Shown here piece after piece: positions 34,475-44,022 of a stretch of DNA of 64,000 bases (the first letter of the stretch is position 1; every line of letters starts with the position of its first letter). A model generated the notes under the pieces. It saw nothing but the letters and a program-made list of their open reading frames with translations. It did not search any database and was not told the DNA's origin. The stretch is from the NCBI RefSeq assembly GCF_000719095.1, contig NZ_JOEH01000020.1, forward strand, positions 1-64,000. The letters run 5' to 3'. The position numbers were made by a program, and so were the translations under genes. Source of the stretch: Streptacidiphilus jeojiense. GTDB taxonomy: Bacteria; Actinomycetota; Actinomycetes; Streptomycetales; Streptomycetaceae.

Positions 34475-36436
34475 ATGGACTTGAAGACCCAGAGCAGCGT
34501 GAACCGGCGCGGATTCATCAGAAACGCGACCGGTGCCTCGATCGGCCTGTTCGCGGCCCCGACCGCGTTGAGCTGGCTGGTGCTCCCGCAGAAGGCGGAA
34601 GCGGCGGTGACGCCGGTCAAGGCGCTCGCCTTCGTCGACACCTACACCACCAACACCAGCGCCGACCTGACCGTGACCGGCAACGCCGGGGTCCGCGCCC
34701 TGTCCGGGATGGACCGGTTCTGGAAGACCGGCACCGCCTGGAACACCGGAACGCCGGCGGCGGACGCCGCCGACATCCTGCGCGCCAACATGCGCTACTG
34801 CGCCAGGATCACCGGGTCGCGCACCGACGCCGAGGCGCGCGAGGCCTTCATCTACGACCGGCAGGACCAGAGCTACGCCTCGATCGGCGGCCTGGGCCCG
34901 CTCGCCGACCTGTACCGCGCCGGCGCCAAGGCGGTCACCTCCATCACCTCCGCGCCCGACGGGACCCCGGCCACCCTGATCAACGAGGGCGTCCCGGCCG
35001 GCGCCCCGGCCGGATCCGCCACCGGCGCCGGGTCCACCACCTCGGACCTCGGCCTGGTGGTCACCCTGGTCAACACCCTGCGCGGCAACTACGCCTCGGG
35101 CAACCCCAGCAAGGCCGCCTACCAGTACCCGCGCCCCTGGCGGATGACCGAGGACAGCACGGTGGTCGACACCGGCACGGTCGACGCCTGGGGATTCCCG
35201 GTCTACAAGTCCGACGTGCTGGTGGCGCCGCAGCTGCTGCTGCAGCGCAGCACCACTCCCGCCACCGACGGGGGCTTCCCCAGCGGCCACACCAACGCCT
35301 TCCACCTGGCCTCGCTGGCCCTGGCCTACGCGGTGCCGGAGCGATTCCAGGAACTGGTGGCGAGCGCCTCGAAGCTCGCCAACACCCGTATCACCGCGGG
35401 GATGCACTCCCCGGTCGACGTCATCGGCGGCCGCACCCTGGCCACCGCGCTGGCCGCCGCCACGCTCGCCGACCCCGCCAACGCCGCCCTCAAGGCAGCG
35501 GCCCGGGCCCAGGCGGTGGCGTACTTCCAGGCGCAGACCGGTACCACCGCCGACACCCTCTACGCCTTCGCCCACGCGGCCGGCGTGGACACCGACCCCT
35601 ACGCCGACCGCGAGGCCAACGCTGCCGCGGTCACCCCCCGGCTCACCTACATCCTGCCGCGCCACGGCCGCGACACCCCGCTGACCGTGCCCAAGGGTGC
35701 GGAGGTGCTGCTGGAGACCCGGCTGCCCTACCTGGACGCCGACCAGCGCCGCGCGGTGCTGCGCAGCACCGCGCTCCCCTCGGGCTACACCCTGCCGGAC
35801 GCCGACGACCAGTACACCGCCGAGCAGTGGGGACGGCTGAACCTGTTCGCCGCGGCGGACGGCTACGGGACGTTCGAGAGCGACGTGACCGTGGCCATGG
35901 ACGCCGCCGACGGCGGATTCAGTGCCGCCGACGCCTGGCGCAACGACATCGACGGCTGCGGCGGCCTCACCAAGCAGGGCACCGGCACGCTCACCCTCTC
36001 CGGCGTCAACAGCTACACCGGCGGCACCACGGTGGCGGCGGGCGTGCTCACGGCCGCCTCGCACCAGGCCCTCGGCCACGGGGACGTGCGGGTCGACGGC
36101 GGCACGCTGCGGCTCCAGCCGAACCGCGGCGGGGTCGTCGTGCGCGGCAGCGTGGCCCTGGCGGCCGGCGCGACCCTGGCGGTGACGCTCCGTCGGGGCG
36201 GCCCGGCGGCCCTGGAGGTCTCCGGCCGGGTGGCGCTGGGACGCGGCGCGGTCCTCAGCATCCACCTGGACGGCGTGGACACCGGGTCCCTCCGCGGCGG
36301 TGACCTCACCCTGCCGGTGATCGACATCCGCTCGCTGCAGGGCCAGTTCGCATCGATCACCGTGGACGCCGCCGGCTACCGGGCCGTCCCGGTCTACACG
36401 CACCAGGGCCTCTCGGTCCGGATCACCCGTCACTGA
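34475..36436 (+). CDS. Tat-exported PAP2-type acid phosphatase with beta-strand repeat
   Basis: A 653-residue exported protein. The N-terminus has a Tat motif NRRGFIRNATGAS and a hydrophobic stretch ending KAEAA. The PAP2 (type 2 phosphatidic acid/acid phosphatase) core has GGFPSGHTNAFHLAS near residue 267 and ITAGMHSPVDVIGGR near 307, the S-G-H and H-x3-D catalytic parts. Residues about 495-530 (LTKQGTGTLTLSGVNSYTGGTTV) are an autotransporter-associated beta-strand repeat, followed by beta-helix-like sequence to the end. It should release phosphate from organic esters outside the cell. GGAG abuts the ATG, so the TTG two codons on (GGAG at 6 nt) may be the real start. Confidence 0.88.
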   Translation: MDLKTQSSVNRRGFIRNATGASIGLFAAPTALSWLVLPQKAEAAVTPVKALAFVDTYTTNTSADLTVTGNAGVRALSGMDRFWKTGTAWNTGTPAADAADILRANMRYCARITGSRTDAEAREAFIYDRQDQSYASIGGLGPLADLYRAGAKAVTSITSAPDGTPATLINEGVPAGAPAGSATGAGSTTSDLGLVVTLVNTLRGNYASGNPSKAAYQYPRPWRMTEDSTVVDTGTVDAWGFPVYKSDVLVAPQLLLQRSTTPATDGGFPSGHTNAFHLASLALAYAVPERFQELVASASKLANTRITAGMHSPVDVIGGRTLATALAAATLADPANAALKAAARAQAVAYFQAQTGTTADTLYAFAHAAGVDTDPYADREANAAAVTPRLTYILPRHGRDTPLTVPKGAEVLLETRLPYLDADQRRAVLRSTALPSGYTLPDADDQYTAEQWGRLNLFAAADGYGTFESDVTVAMDAADGGFSAADAWRNDIDGCGGLTKQGTGTLTLSGVNSYTGGTTVAAGVLTAASHQALGHGDVRVDGGTLRLQPNRGGVVVRGSVALAAGATLAVTLRRGGPAALEVSGRVALGRGAVLSIHLDGVDTGSLRGGDLTLPVIDIRSLQGQFASITVDAAGYRAVPVYTHQGLSVRITRH

Positions 36437-36484
36437 CCTCATCGAGGAGTACTGGTGACGTCTCGTCAGTACTTTCCATTGCTC

Positions 36485-36534
36485 GCGCAGCGGATGCACC
36501 ACACCATGGCACGGCCGTGATGCATCCGCTGCGC
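36485..36534. terminator. 14-bp inverted repeat downstream of the PAP2 gene
   Basis: GCGCAGCGGATGCA (36485-36498) pairs perfectly with TGCATCCGCTGCGC (36521-36534) around a 22-nt loop. It lies 50 bp past the PAP2 stop and 85 bp before the phospholipase ATG, so it may terminate the former or regulate the latter. Confidence 0.55.
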
Positions 36535-36618
36535 TGCGCTGTGCCGAACCATGTGCCAACAGCGGTGCCAACCGCTGTGTCGAACGTCTCAGCACCCACC
36601 CTCGCATCAGGAGTTGAC

Positions 36619-37695
36619 ATGCTCACAAAGTCCATCCGCCGACGGTTCCGTCCCGCCGCCGTCACGGTCGCCGCGGCGGCCCTGGCCCTGGCCGCGCCGT
36701 CGTCGGCGGTCCACGCCGACGACCTCGGCTCGCAGACCCTGGCCGGAGCGACCTCGGTCGGGCTGCACAACACCTACAACGACAAGACCCCGTACACCTA
36801 CCTGGCCAACGCGCTGGACTCCGGGGCGTCGCTGATCGAGCTGGACGCCTGGGCCAACCCGATCACCCACAAGTGGAACGTCAGCCACGACAACCCGCTG
36901 GGCAGCAACAACAACTGCGTCCAGGCCAGCACTGCGGCGGACCTCTACACCGGGGACCGCAACCAGAACCTCGACAGCTGCCTGGACGACATCAGGATCT
37001 GGATGCAGGCCCACCCCACGCACGGCCCGATCATGGTCAAGCTGGAGCTGAAGGAGGGCTTCAACTCCTCGGCCGGACTGGACGCGACGGAGCTGGACAG
37101 CTACGTCAAGGCCCACCTCGGCAGCCTCGTCTACACCCCGGCCGACCTGCTCACCAAGGCCGACGGCAGTCTCTACCCCGACCTCGACACGGCAGCCAGG
37201 GCCGACAACTGGGCCACCCGCGCCGCACTGGCCGGCAAGATCATCGTTGAGGCCATCCCCGGCACCGTCGAGCAGAGCCTCAACTCGTCCTCCACCTGGA
37301 CCGATGTGGTCGAGGCGGCGCATCTGAAGAGCCTCTACGCGGCCGGGAACATCGCCAGCGCGGAGATCTTCCCCAGCGTGCTCAACGCCCAGACCGGCGA
37401 CCCCCGCACCCGCTACAGCGACACCACGCTGCGCCCCTGGTTCGTGGTCTTCGACGGCGACGCCGGCACCTGGGTGAGCGACGGCAACACCGAGTGGTAC
37501 AACACCAACCACTACCTCGCCGTGGTGACCGACGCCTACGACGTCACCCCGGCGCTGAGCTCCTCCGCCCCCACCCTGGCCGACGCCCAGGCCAGGGTGG
37601 CGCAGCTCGCCGCCGACGGCGCGTCCTTCGTCTCCACCGACTGGTTCAACGCCCCCGGCGACGGTGTGCTGGGGGAGGTGCTGGCCCGTGGCTGA
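36619..37695 (+). CDS. Secreted Ca2+-dependent PI-phospholipase C
   Basis: A 358-residue secreted enzyme resembling the Streptomyces calcium-dependent phosphatidylinositol phospholipase C. The signal peptide covers about 1-32 (ending SSAVHA). Motifs are ATSVGLHNTYN (catalytic His near residue 51), SLIELDAWANP and KWNVSHDNPLGSNNNC (second His), then HGPIMVKLELKEGF. The enzyme cleaves phosphoinositides, and related enzymes can release GPI-anchored proteins. AGGAG lies 6 nt before the ATG. The GH92 gene starts inside its last codons, so the two are cotranslated. Confidence 0.88.
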   Translation: MLTKSIRRRFRPAAVTVAAAALALAAPSSAVHADDLGSQTLAGATSVGLHNTYNDKTPYTYLANALDSGASLIELDAWANPITHKWNVSHDNPLGSNNNCVQASTAADLYTGDRNQNLDSCLDDIRIWMQAHPTHGPIMVKLELKEGFNSSAGLDATELDSYVKAHLGSLVYTPADLLTKADGSLYPDLDTAARADNWATRAALAGKIIVEAIPGTVEQSLNSSSTWTDVVEAAHLKSLYAAGNIASAEIFPSVLNAQTGDPRTRYSDTTLRPWFVVFDGDAGTWVSDGNTEWYNTNHYLAVVTDAYDVTPALSSSAPTLADAQARVAQLAADGASFVSTDWFNAPGDGVLGEVLARG

Positions 37696-40420
37696 CGCCG
37701 TCGCGTCCCGCCCGCGCCGGAGGCCGGGGCGGCTGCTCACGGTCGGGGCGGCGTTGCTGGCCCTGCTCGGCTTCGGCCCGGTCGAGGCCACGGCGCATGC
37801 CGCCTCGGCCGCCCTGGCTGCCTCGGTCACCTCGGTGAGCGACCCCGCCGCCCTGGTCGACCCCTATGTCGGGACCGCGTCCAACAGCGACTACAGCTCC
37901 GGGAACACCTTCCCCGGCGCCGACGTGCCGCACGGCATGGTGCAGTGGAGCCCTGACACCTCGTCACGCCCCAAGGGCGGCGGCTACAACTACGCCGACT
38001 CCAGCATCACCGGCTTCAGCCTCACCCATGTCTCCGGGGTGGGCTGCGACGCCGCCGGGGACGTGCCGTTCCTGCCGACGACCGGCGCGGTCGGCTCCAC
38101 CCCGGGATCCACCACCGCCTCCTTCTCGCACTCGGGCGAGACCGCCTCGCCCGGAAGCTACGCGGTGACCCTGGGCAACGGCACCAGCGCCGCGCTGACC
38201 ACCACCACGCACGCCGGAGTGGCCCGCTTCGGCTACCCGGCCACCACCGCGGCCGATCTGATCCTGAAGTTGAACGACAGTCAGATCCCCTATGCGGCAT
38301 CCACGTTCACCGTGAACAGCAGCACCGAGGTGACCGGATCGGTGACCAGCACCGGCTTCTGCGAGGCCACTGACCCGTTCACGGTCTACTTCGCGGTCAG
38401 CTTCGACCACCCGATCACCTCCTCGGCCGCCTACAGCACCACCTCGGCCGGCCCCGGAGGCGAGACGCTCACCTTCGACACCAGCACCGGCAGCACCACC
38501 GTCGAGGCCCGGGTCGGCGTCTCCTACACCTCGGTGGCCGAGGCGCAGGCCAACCGTGACGCCGAGGTGCCCGGCAAGTCCTTCGCCGACGTCGCGGCCG
38601 CGGCGCGCACCGCGTGGACCGGCGCGTTGGGCCGGATCACGATCGGCGGTGGGACCACCGCGCAGCAGACCACCTTCTACACGGCGCTGTACCACGCCTC
38701 GCTCTTCCCCAGCGTGGTCAGCGACGCGGACGGGCGGTACCGCGGCTACGACGGCGCGGTGCACACCGTGGGCAGCGGACACGCCGCGCAGTACACCGAC
38801 TTCTCCAACTGGGACACCTACCGGTCCCAGGCGCAGCTCACGGCGCTGCTGGACCCCGGCGCGGCCTCCGACATGGCGCAGTCGATCGTCAACGACTACA
38901 CCCAGGGCGGCACGCTGACCAAGTGGGGGATGGCCACCGGCGAGACCGACATCATGGTGGGGGACTCGGCGGTGCCGGTCCTCGCCGACTACCGCGCCTT
39001 CGGTGCGACCGGATTCGACACGGCGACCGCGCTGGCCGCCATGGTCGCGGAGCAGACCACCGACACCGCGGTCACCCCCGGCGTGACCTACCTGGACAGC
39101 TTCGGCTACCTGCCCACCAACAGCCTCTACGGCTGCTGCCACGAGTACGCCACCACCTCCACCCAACTGGAGTACGACACCGACGACTTCGCCCTGTCCA
39201 CGTTCGCGGCCGCGCTGGGCGACAGCGCCACCGCGACCCGTTTCCGCAACCGGGCCCAGGACTGGAGGAACATCTACAACAGCTCCAGCGGGTACATCCA
39301 GCCGATCCACTCCAACGGCAGGTGGATGGACGGCTTCAACGCCAAGCTCATCACCAGCACCGCGAGCAACGACTTCGCCGAGGGCGACGCCTTCAGCTAC
39401 ACCCCGATGATCCCGTTCAACATCGCCGGACTGGCCACCGCCGAGGGCGGTTCGGCGAGCCTGGCGAGCTACCTGGACAGCGTGCTCTCCGGCTACCAGG
39501 GCCTGGGCAGCGTCATCGGCACCCAGTCCAACATGGGCAATGAGCCCAGTCTCGAACTCCCCTGGGAGTACGACTGGGTGGGGCAGCCGTACAAGGCCCA
39601 GAGCACGGTCCGCGCGGTCCAGGACCAGCTGTGGGCCGCCACCCCGGCCGGCCTGCCCGGCAACGACGACCTCGGCGAGCTCAGCTCCTGGTACGTGTGG
39701 TCGGCGCTCGGGCTGTACCCGGAGACCCCGGGCACGGCCGACCTGGCCATCGGCAGCCCGCTGTTCCCGCAGGCGGTGGTCGCCCTGGGCAGCACCGGCA
39801 GGACCATCACCGTCACCGCCCCGGCTGCCGCCGACGCCGACCCCTACGTCCAGAGCCTCACCGTCAACGGCAGCGCCTGGAACCAGGCCTACCTGCCGGC
39901 CGCCGACACTACCGCCGGCGCGGCGCTGGACTTCACCCTGGGCGGTTCGGCCGTCACCTCCTGGGCGGCGGCAGCCGCCGACGCGCCCCCGTCCTACGAC
40001 GGCACCGCCAACGGCACGGTGGCCGAGCCGACCGGTCCGATCACCGAGACGGCGACGGGCAAGTGCGTCGACGACAAGGGTTCGGGCACCTCCAACGGCA
40101 CCGCCATCCAGCTCTACACCTGCAACGGCACCTCGGCGCAGAGCTGGGCCCTGGTGCCGGACCACACCCTGCAGGTGCTGACCGACTGCATGGACGTCAC
40201 CAACGGCGCTACCACGAGCGGGACCAAGGTCCAGCTGCACACCTGCAACGGCACCACCGCCCAGCAGTGGCAGACCGACTCCTCCGGCGAACTGGTGAAC
40301 CCGGTCTCGGGCCTGTGCCTGACGGACACCAGCGCGGGCGCCACCAACGGCACCCAGCTCACCATCGCCACCTGCGCGGCGGGCACCGGCCAACGCTGGA
40401 CGGTGCCGACGACGGGGTGA
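37688..40420 (+). CDS. Secreted GH92 alpha-mannosidase with ricin-type lectin domain
   Basis: A 910-residue secreted enzyme. After a signal peptide (about 1-42) comes the GH92 N-domain (VDPYVGTASNSDYSSGNTFPGA, PHGMVQWSPDT, GFSLTHVSGVGC) and the catalytic barrel with GYLPTNSLYGCCHEYATTSTQLEYDTDDFA, SNMGNEPSL and the family hallmark NDDLGELSSWYVWSALGLYP (about 658-677). GH92 enzymes are calcium-dependent exo-alpha-mannosidases. Residues about 780-910 are a ricin B-type beta-trefoil with three QxW-like repeats (AQSWAL, AQQWQT, GQRWTV). GTG 37688 has GGAGG 9 nt upstream and overlaps the phospholipase gene by 8 bp. Confidence 0.93.
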   Translation: MADAVASRPRRRPGRLLTVGAALLALLGFGPVEATAHAASAALAASVTSVSDPAALVDPYVGTASNSDYSSGNTFPGADVPHGMVQWSPDTSSRPKGGGYNYADSSITGFSLTHVSGVGCDAAGDVPFLPTTGAVGSTPGSTTASFSHSGETASPGSYAVTLGNGTSAALTTTTHAGVARFGYPATTAADLILKLNDSQIPYAASTFTVNSSTEVTGSVTSTGFCEATDPFTVYFAVSFDHPITSSAAYSTTSAGPGGETLTFDTSTGSTTVEARVGVSYTSVAEAQANRDAEVPGKSFADVAAAARTAWTGALGRITIGGGTTAQQTTFYTALYHASLFPSVVSDADGRYRGYDGAVHTVGSGHAAQYTDFSNWDTYRSQAQLTALLDPGAASDMAQSIVNDYTQGGTLTKWGMATGETDIMVGDSAVPVLADYRAFGATGFDTATALAAMVAEQTTDTAVTPGVTYLDSFGYLPTNSLYGCCHEYATTSTQLEYDTDDFALSTFAAALGDSATATRFRNRAQDWRNIYNSSSGYIQPIHSNGRWMDGFNAKLITSTASNDFAEGDAFSYTPMIPFNIAGLATAEGGSASLASYLDSVLSGYQGLGSVIGTQSNMGNEPSLELPWEYDWVGQPYKAQSTVRAVQDQLWAATPAGLPGNDDLGELSSWYVWSALGLYPETPGTADLAIGSPLFPQAVVALGSTGRTITVTAPAAADADPYVQSLTVNGSAWNQAYLPAADTTAGAALDFTLGGSAVTSWAAAAADAPPSYDGTANGTVAEPTGPITETATGKCVDDKGSGTSNGTAIQLYTCNGTSAQSWALVPDHTLQVLTDCMDVTNGATTSGTKVQLHTCNGTTAQQWQTDSSGELVNPVSGLCLTDTSAGATNGTQLTIATCAAGTGQRWTVPTTG

Positions 40421-40492
40421 CGGCGGGGTGACGGCTCCGCGACGGCGGCAGGTCGACGGACGGTAATCGCGTCGTGTCACTTCGTGCACTTT

Positions 40493-40512
40493 CCGTAGTC
40501 GTTCGACTACGG
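40493..40512. terminator. 8-bp GTTC-loop hairpin after the GH92 gene
   Basis: CCGTAGTC, loop GTTC, GACTACGG: a perfect 20-base hairpin 70 bp after the GH92 stop and 80 bp before the next small gene. Terminator or operator. Confidence 0.55.
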
Positions 40513-40592
40513 TGTGTGCTCGTGGCGCCCGCACGCATGTCCCATGTCCTCCGAGCAGGGCGCCGCCATCGAGTACGTCAAGGAGTCAGATG

Positions 40593-40925
40593 ATGAAGCA
40601 TGTCCTGCGCAGCGCCGTCGCGGTGTTGACCGCCATCAGTGCGTTCACCGCCGTCGTCGGAGTCGGCACCGCGTCCGCCGCCCAGACCGGCCAGGTCCGG
40701 GCGGCCCTGCCGGCCAGCACCCGGGTGTCGCCGGGCCCGGACTGTGCCAACAACGGCAACACCGACCCGTGCTGGGAGTACCAGACCTGGTTCTGGACCT
40801 TCGACAACTGCAACAACTACTTCAACGAGCACGGCTACGACCCGTCCCGCTACGACAACCACATCTGCGCGGTGTTCACCAACGGCGCCACGGTGGGACT
40901 CTGGCTCCACAAGTACAACGGCTGA
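40593..40925 (+). CDS. Small secreted protein of unknown function
   Basis: A 110-residue exported protein. Residues 1-29 are a signal peptide (MKHVLRSAVAVLTAISAF, ending TASA). The mature part is about 80 residues with four cysteines (PDCANNGNTDPC, DNCNNYF, NHICAVF), so two disulfides are likely, and many aromatic and Asn residues. I do not recognise a family. AGGAG lies 7 nt before the second of two adjacent ATGs, which is preferred. It follows the phospholipase/mannosidase pair and may be an accessory exoprotein. Confidence 0.7.
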   Translation: MKHVLRSAVAVLTAISAFTAVVGVGTASAAQTGQVRAALPASTRVSPGPDCANNGNTDPCWEYQTWFWTFDNCNNYFNEHGYDPSRYDNHICAVFTNGATVGLWLHKYNG

Positions 40926-40995
40926 GCCGGCCGACCGCCGCCGGGGACCGCGCCACGGTCCCCGGCGGCGGTCCGTCACGCGTCCTGACGTATCG

Positions 40996-41949
40996 TCAAC
41001 CGGCGCTGCGGGTGCGGGAACGGAAGGTGCGGCGGTAGGTGTCCGGGGGTACGCCGACGGTGCGGTGGAAGTGGCGGCGCAGCGTCGTGGCGGTGCCCAT
41101 ACCGGCCGCGGCGGCGACGGCGTCGATACTGTCGTCGGTGGATTCGAGCAACTCCTGGGCGTGGCGGATGCGTTGGGTCAGCAGCCACTGCAGCGGGGTG
41201 GTGCCGGTCACCGACCGGAAGTGGCGGCCCAGGTTGCGTGAGCTCATCCGGGCCCGGCGGGCCAGGTCCTCCACCGTCAGCGGCTGGTCCAGCCGTTCGA
41301 CCACCCAGGGGAGCAGTTCGGCCAGCGGGTGGTTGTCCTGGGCGGGCACCGGGGTGGTGACGAACTGGGCCTGGCCGCCGTCCCGGTGCGGCGGTACGAC
41401 CAGGCGGCGGGCCACGGTGTTGGCGGTGGCCGAGCCGTGGTCCAGGCGCACCAGGTGCAGGCACAGGTCCATGGCGGCGGCCTTGCCGGCGGAGGTGAGC
41501 ACGCTGCCGTTGTCCACGTAGAGGACGTCCGGGTCCACCTGCACCTTCGGGTATCGGTCGGTGAGGATCCGGGTGTGCGCCCAGTGCGTGGTCGCGCGCT
41601 TCCCGTCCAGCAGTCCGGCGGCGGCCAGGACGAAGGCTCCGGTGCACAGCGAGGCCACGCGTGCGCCGGCGTCGTGGGCCGCGCGCACCGCGTCGACCAG
41701 GTCGGCGGGCGGCTCCTGGTCGACGTCGGCCCAGCCCGGGACGATCACGGTGTCGGCACGGGCCAGGTGCTCCAGGCCGTGGTCGGGCTCCAGCCGGAAG
41801 CGGCCGACCTGCACGGCGGCCGATCCGCAGAGGAGCAGGTCGTACCAGGGGCCGCTGACGGCGGCCGGGGCCGGGCCGAAGACCTCGCAGGCCAGGGCCA
41901 GTTCGAAGTGCAGCATCCCGTCGGTGACGGCCAGTGCGACAGTGGTCAT
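40996..41949 (-). CDS. GlxA-type AraC regulator with DJ-1/PfpI domain
   Basis: A 317-residue regulator. Residues about 1-185 are a class I glutamine amidotransferase-like (DJ-1/PfpI) sensing domain with VASLCTGAFVLAAAGLLDGKRATTHW, keeping the nucleophile-elbow Cys. Residues about 215-310 are two AraC helix-turn-helix units (LTVEDLARRARMSSRNLGRHFRSVTGTTP and DSIDAVAAAAGMGTATTLRRHFHRTVGVPP). Ligand unknown. The start MTTVALAV (41949) matches the family N-terminus. It is divergent from the saccharopine dehydrogenase-like gene, its probable target. Confidence 0.92.
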   Translation of the reverse strand: MTTVALAVTDGMLHFELALACEVFGPAPAAVSGPWYDLLLCGSAAVQVGRFRLEPDHGLEHLARADTVIVPGWADVDQEPPADLVDAVRAAHDAGARVASLCTGAFVLAAAGLLDGKRATTHWAHTRILTDRYPKVQVDPDVLYVDNGSVLTSAGKAAAMDLCLHLVRLDHGSATANTVARRLVVPPHRDGGQAQFVTTPVPAQDNHPLAELLPWVVERLDQPLTVEDLARRARMSSRNLGRHFRSVTGTTPLQWLLTQRIRHAQELLESTDDSIDAVAAAAGMGTATTLRRHFHRTVGVPPDTYRRTFRSRTRSAG

Positions 41950-42059
41950 GTCCGGAATTGTACGGGGCATGGCGTTCCGGACACTCGTCCGGGGCGTCCG
42001 CTCCGGCCAGGATGATCCGTGACGGAGCGCGGTGGATCGGCTGAGCACGAGGAGAACCC

Positions 42060-43091
42060 ATGGGATCAGGGCAGGCAGTGACGGTGTTCGGCGCGTACGG
42101 CCACACCGGGCGCTTCGTGGTGGCCCGGCTGCTGGAGCGTGGGCTGGTCCCGGTCCTCTCCGGCCGTGACGAGGGGAAGTTGAAGGAACTGGCGCTGTCC
42201 CGGCCCGGGTTGGAGCTGCGTCCGGCGTCGGTCGATGATCCGGCCTCGCTGGACCGGGCACTGGCCGGTTCGGCGGCCGTGGTCAACTGCGCCGGACCCT
42301 TCGCCACCACGGCCGCCCCGGTGATCGAGGCGGCCCTGCGCGCCGGGATCCCGTACCTGGACGTGGCGGCCGAGATCGAGGCCAACGCCGACACGTTCGC
42401 GCAGTTCACGGATGGCGCCCGGGCCGCGGGAGTACCCGTGGTCCCCGCGATGGCCTTCTACGGCGGCCTCGGTGACCTGCTGGCCACCGCCGCGATGGGG
42501 GACTGGACGGCGGCCGACGAGGTGCACATCGCGTACGGGCTGAGCAGCTGGCACCCCACCGAGGGGACCCGGGCGGCGGGCGCGGTCTCCCGGGAGCGGC
42601 GGGGCGGCCGACGGGTCCGGTACGCCAAGGGGCAGTTGGAGTACGTCCAGGACGCAGCTCCGAGGCTGCAGTGGACGTTCCCCGAGCCGATGGGCCCGCA
42701 GGCCGTTATCGGCGAGTTCTCGATGGCCGACGTGGTCACCGTGCCCAGCCACCTCGACGTCCCGGAGGTCCGCTGCTACATGACCGAGGTGGCGGCCAGG
42801 GACCTGTCGGCCCCGGACACGCCGGCCCCGAGCGCGGTCGACGAGGACGGACGGTCCGCGCAGACCTTCCTGGTCGACGTGGTGGTGCGCTCCGGCGACA
42901 GCGAACGGCGGGCCGTGGCCAGGGGCCGGGACATCTACGCCGTCACCGCGCCGCTGGTGGTGGAGGCCGTGGAGCGGATCCTCGACGGACAGAGCAGGAC
43001 GGTCGGTGTCGCCTCGGCCGGCGAGGTCTTCGACGCGGCCGACTTCCTCCGCGCGCTGTCCCCGCATGTCTCGCTGGAACTGCCCCGGTAG
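42060..43091 (+). CDS. Saccharopine dehydrogenase-like NAD(P)-binding protein
   Basis: A 343-residue enzyme with an N-terminal Rossmann fold: VFGAYGHTGRFVVARLLERGLVPVLSGRD, then DPASLDRALAGSAAVVNCAGPFATTAAPVIEAALRAGIPYLDVAAE in outline. This start is typical of saccharopine dehydrogenase-like and trans-acting enoyl reductase proteins. The C-terminal half is not diagnostic. GAGGAG precedes the ATG. The divergent GlxA-type regulator and convergent AraC gene bracket it. Substrate unknown. Confidence 0.85.
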   Translation: MGSGQAVTVFGAYGHTGRFVVARLLERGLVPVLSGRDEGKLKELALSRPGLELRPASVDDPASLDRALAGSAAVVNCAGPFATTAAPVIEAALRAGIPYLDVAAEIEANADTFAQFTDGARAAGVPVVPAMAFYGGLGDLLATAAMGDWTAADEVHIAYGLSSWHPTEGTRAAGAVSRERRGGRRVRYAKGQLEYVQDAAPRLQWTFPEPMGPQAVIGEFSMADVVTVPSHLDVPEVRCYMTEVAARDLSAPDTPAPSAVDEDGRSAQTFLVDVVVRSGDSERRAVARGRDIYAVTAPLVVEAVERILDGQSRTVGVASAGEVFDAADFLRALSPHVSLELPR

Positions 43092-43101
43092 CCGGGCCGG
43101 T

Positions 43102-43950
43102 TCAGCCCGTGCGGTCGGGCCAGGCGACGTCGTCGACGGCCAGCCACGGCTCGCGGGTCACCGCCGATGGGGTGATCCCGGCGAAGGCCGCGACGTCACG
43201 GTGCAGATGGGACTGGTCGGCGTAGCCGGTCTCCGCCGCGACCCGGGCCGCAGCCTCGCCCGCGACCAGGAGGTGCACCGCCCGGTCGAAGCGGACCAGC
43301 TGCGCGGCGCGCTTGGGCGGCAGACCGATCTGCGAGCGGAACCGGGCCCACAGCCGCTTGCGGCTCCAACCCACCTCGCCCGCCAGGTCCTCGACCCGGA
43401 CCGTCCCCCGTCCGCCGACGATCCGGCGCCAGGCCCAGGCCACCTCGGGGTCGAGCAACGTCCTTGCCCCACCGGCGGGTTCGAGGAGTTTCTCGACCAG
43501 GGCGAAGCGCACCTGCCAGGACGGGGCCTCGCTCAGCTGCTCACGGATCCGTCCCACCGCGCGGCCCCACACGGCATCGAGGGGTACGACACCGTCCAAC
43601 TCGGCCGGGGGAACGCCTAGTACCGCGCCCGCCACCAGCGGGGACAGCCGGAGCTGCAGGCACTCGACGTTCTCGCCGCGCACCCACGCCGCCCCACCGA
43701 ACCCCAGCCCGAGCCCGGCCACCATGGATCCACGCTGCTGCCGTCCGGCCGCATCGGACACGACCGGCGGGCGCGCACCGAACTCCACCGCCACCATCAC
43801 CGAGGGATGCGGAATCACCCGCTGGCCGACCTCGGCCCGGCCGCTGTCCCGGAAGCCGGCCATGCCGACCCCGGCCGGCAGGCGGGGCCGGGTCGGGCTC
43901 GCCACCTCCCAGACGGACACCGGCTCACGGCCGCCGGTCTGCATGCTCAT
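43102..43950 (-). CDS. AraC-family transcriptional regulator
   Basis: A 282-residue regulator. The N-terminal 170 residues are an AraC-ligand-type sensing domain (FRDSGRAEVGQRVIPHPSVMVAVEFG, ENVECLQLRLSPLVAGAVLG). The C-terminal part has the two helix-turn-helix units (VRVEDLAGEVGWSRKRLWARFRSQIGLPP and AARVAAETGYADQSHLHRDVAAFAG). It resembles the DUF6597-containing AraC group. It is divergent from an alpha/beta hydrolase gene 72 bp away, the probable target. Confidence 0.9.
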   Translation of the reverse strand: MSMQTGGREPVSVWEVASPTRPRLPAGVGMAGFRDSGRAEVGQRVIPHPSVMVAVEFGARPPVVSDAAGRQQRGSMVAGLGLGFGGAAWVRGENVECLQLRLSPLVAGAVLGVPPAELDGVVPLDAVWGRAVGRIREQLSEAPSWQVRFALVEKLLEPAGGARTLLDPEVAWAWRRIVGGRGTVRVEDLAGEVGWSRKRLWARFRSQIGLPPKRAAQLVRFDRAVHLLVAGEAAARVAAETGYADQSHLHRDVAAFAGITPSAVTREPWLAVDDVAWPDRTG

Positions 43951-44022
43951 AGCCCAAGGATGCCCCGTCCGGTCGGGACATTCGTTCAATACCCGTGGAC
44001 CGGCGGGCGCCACGGTTGGCCC

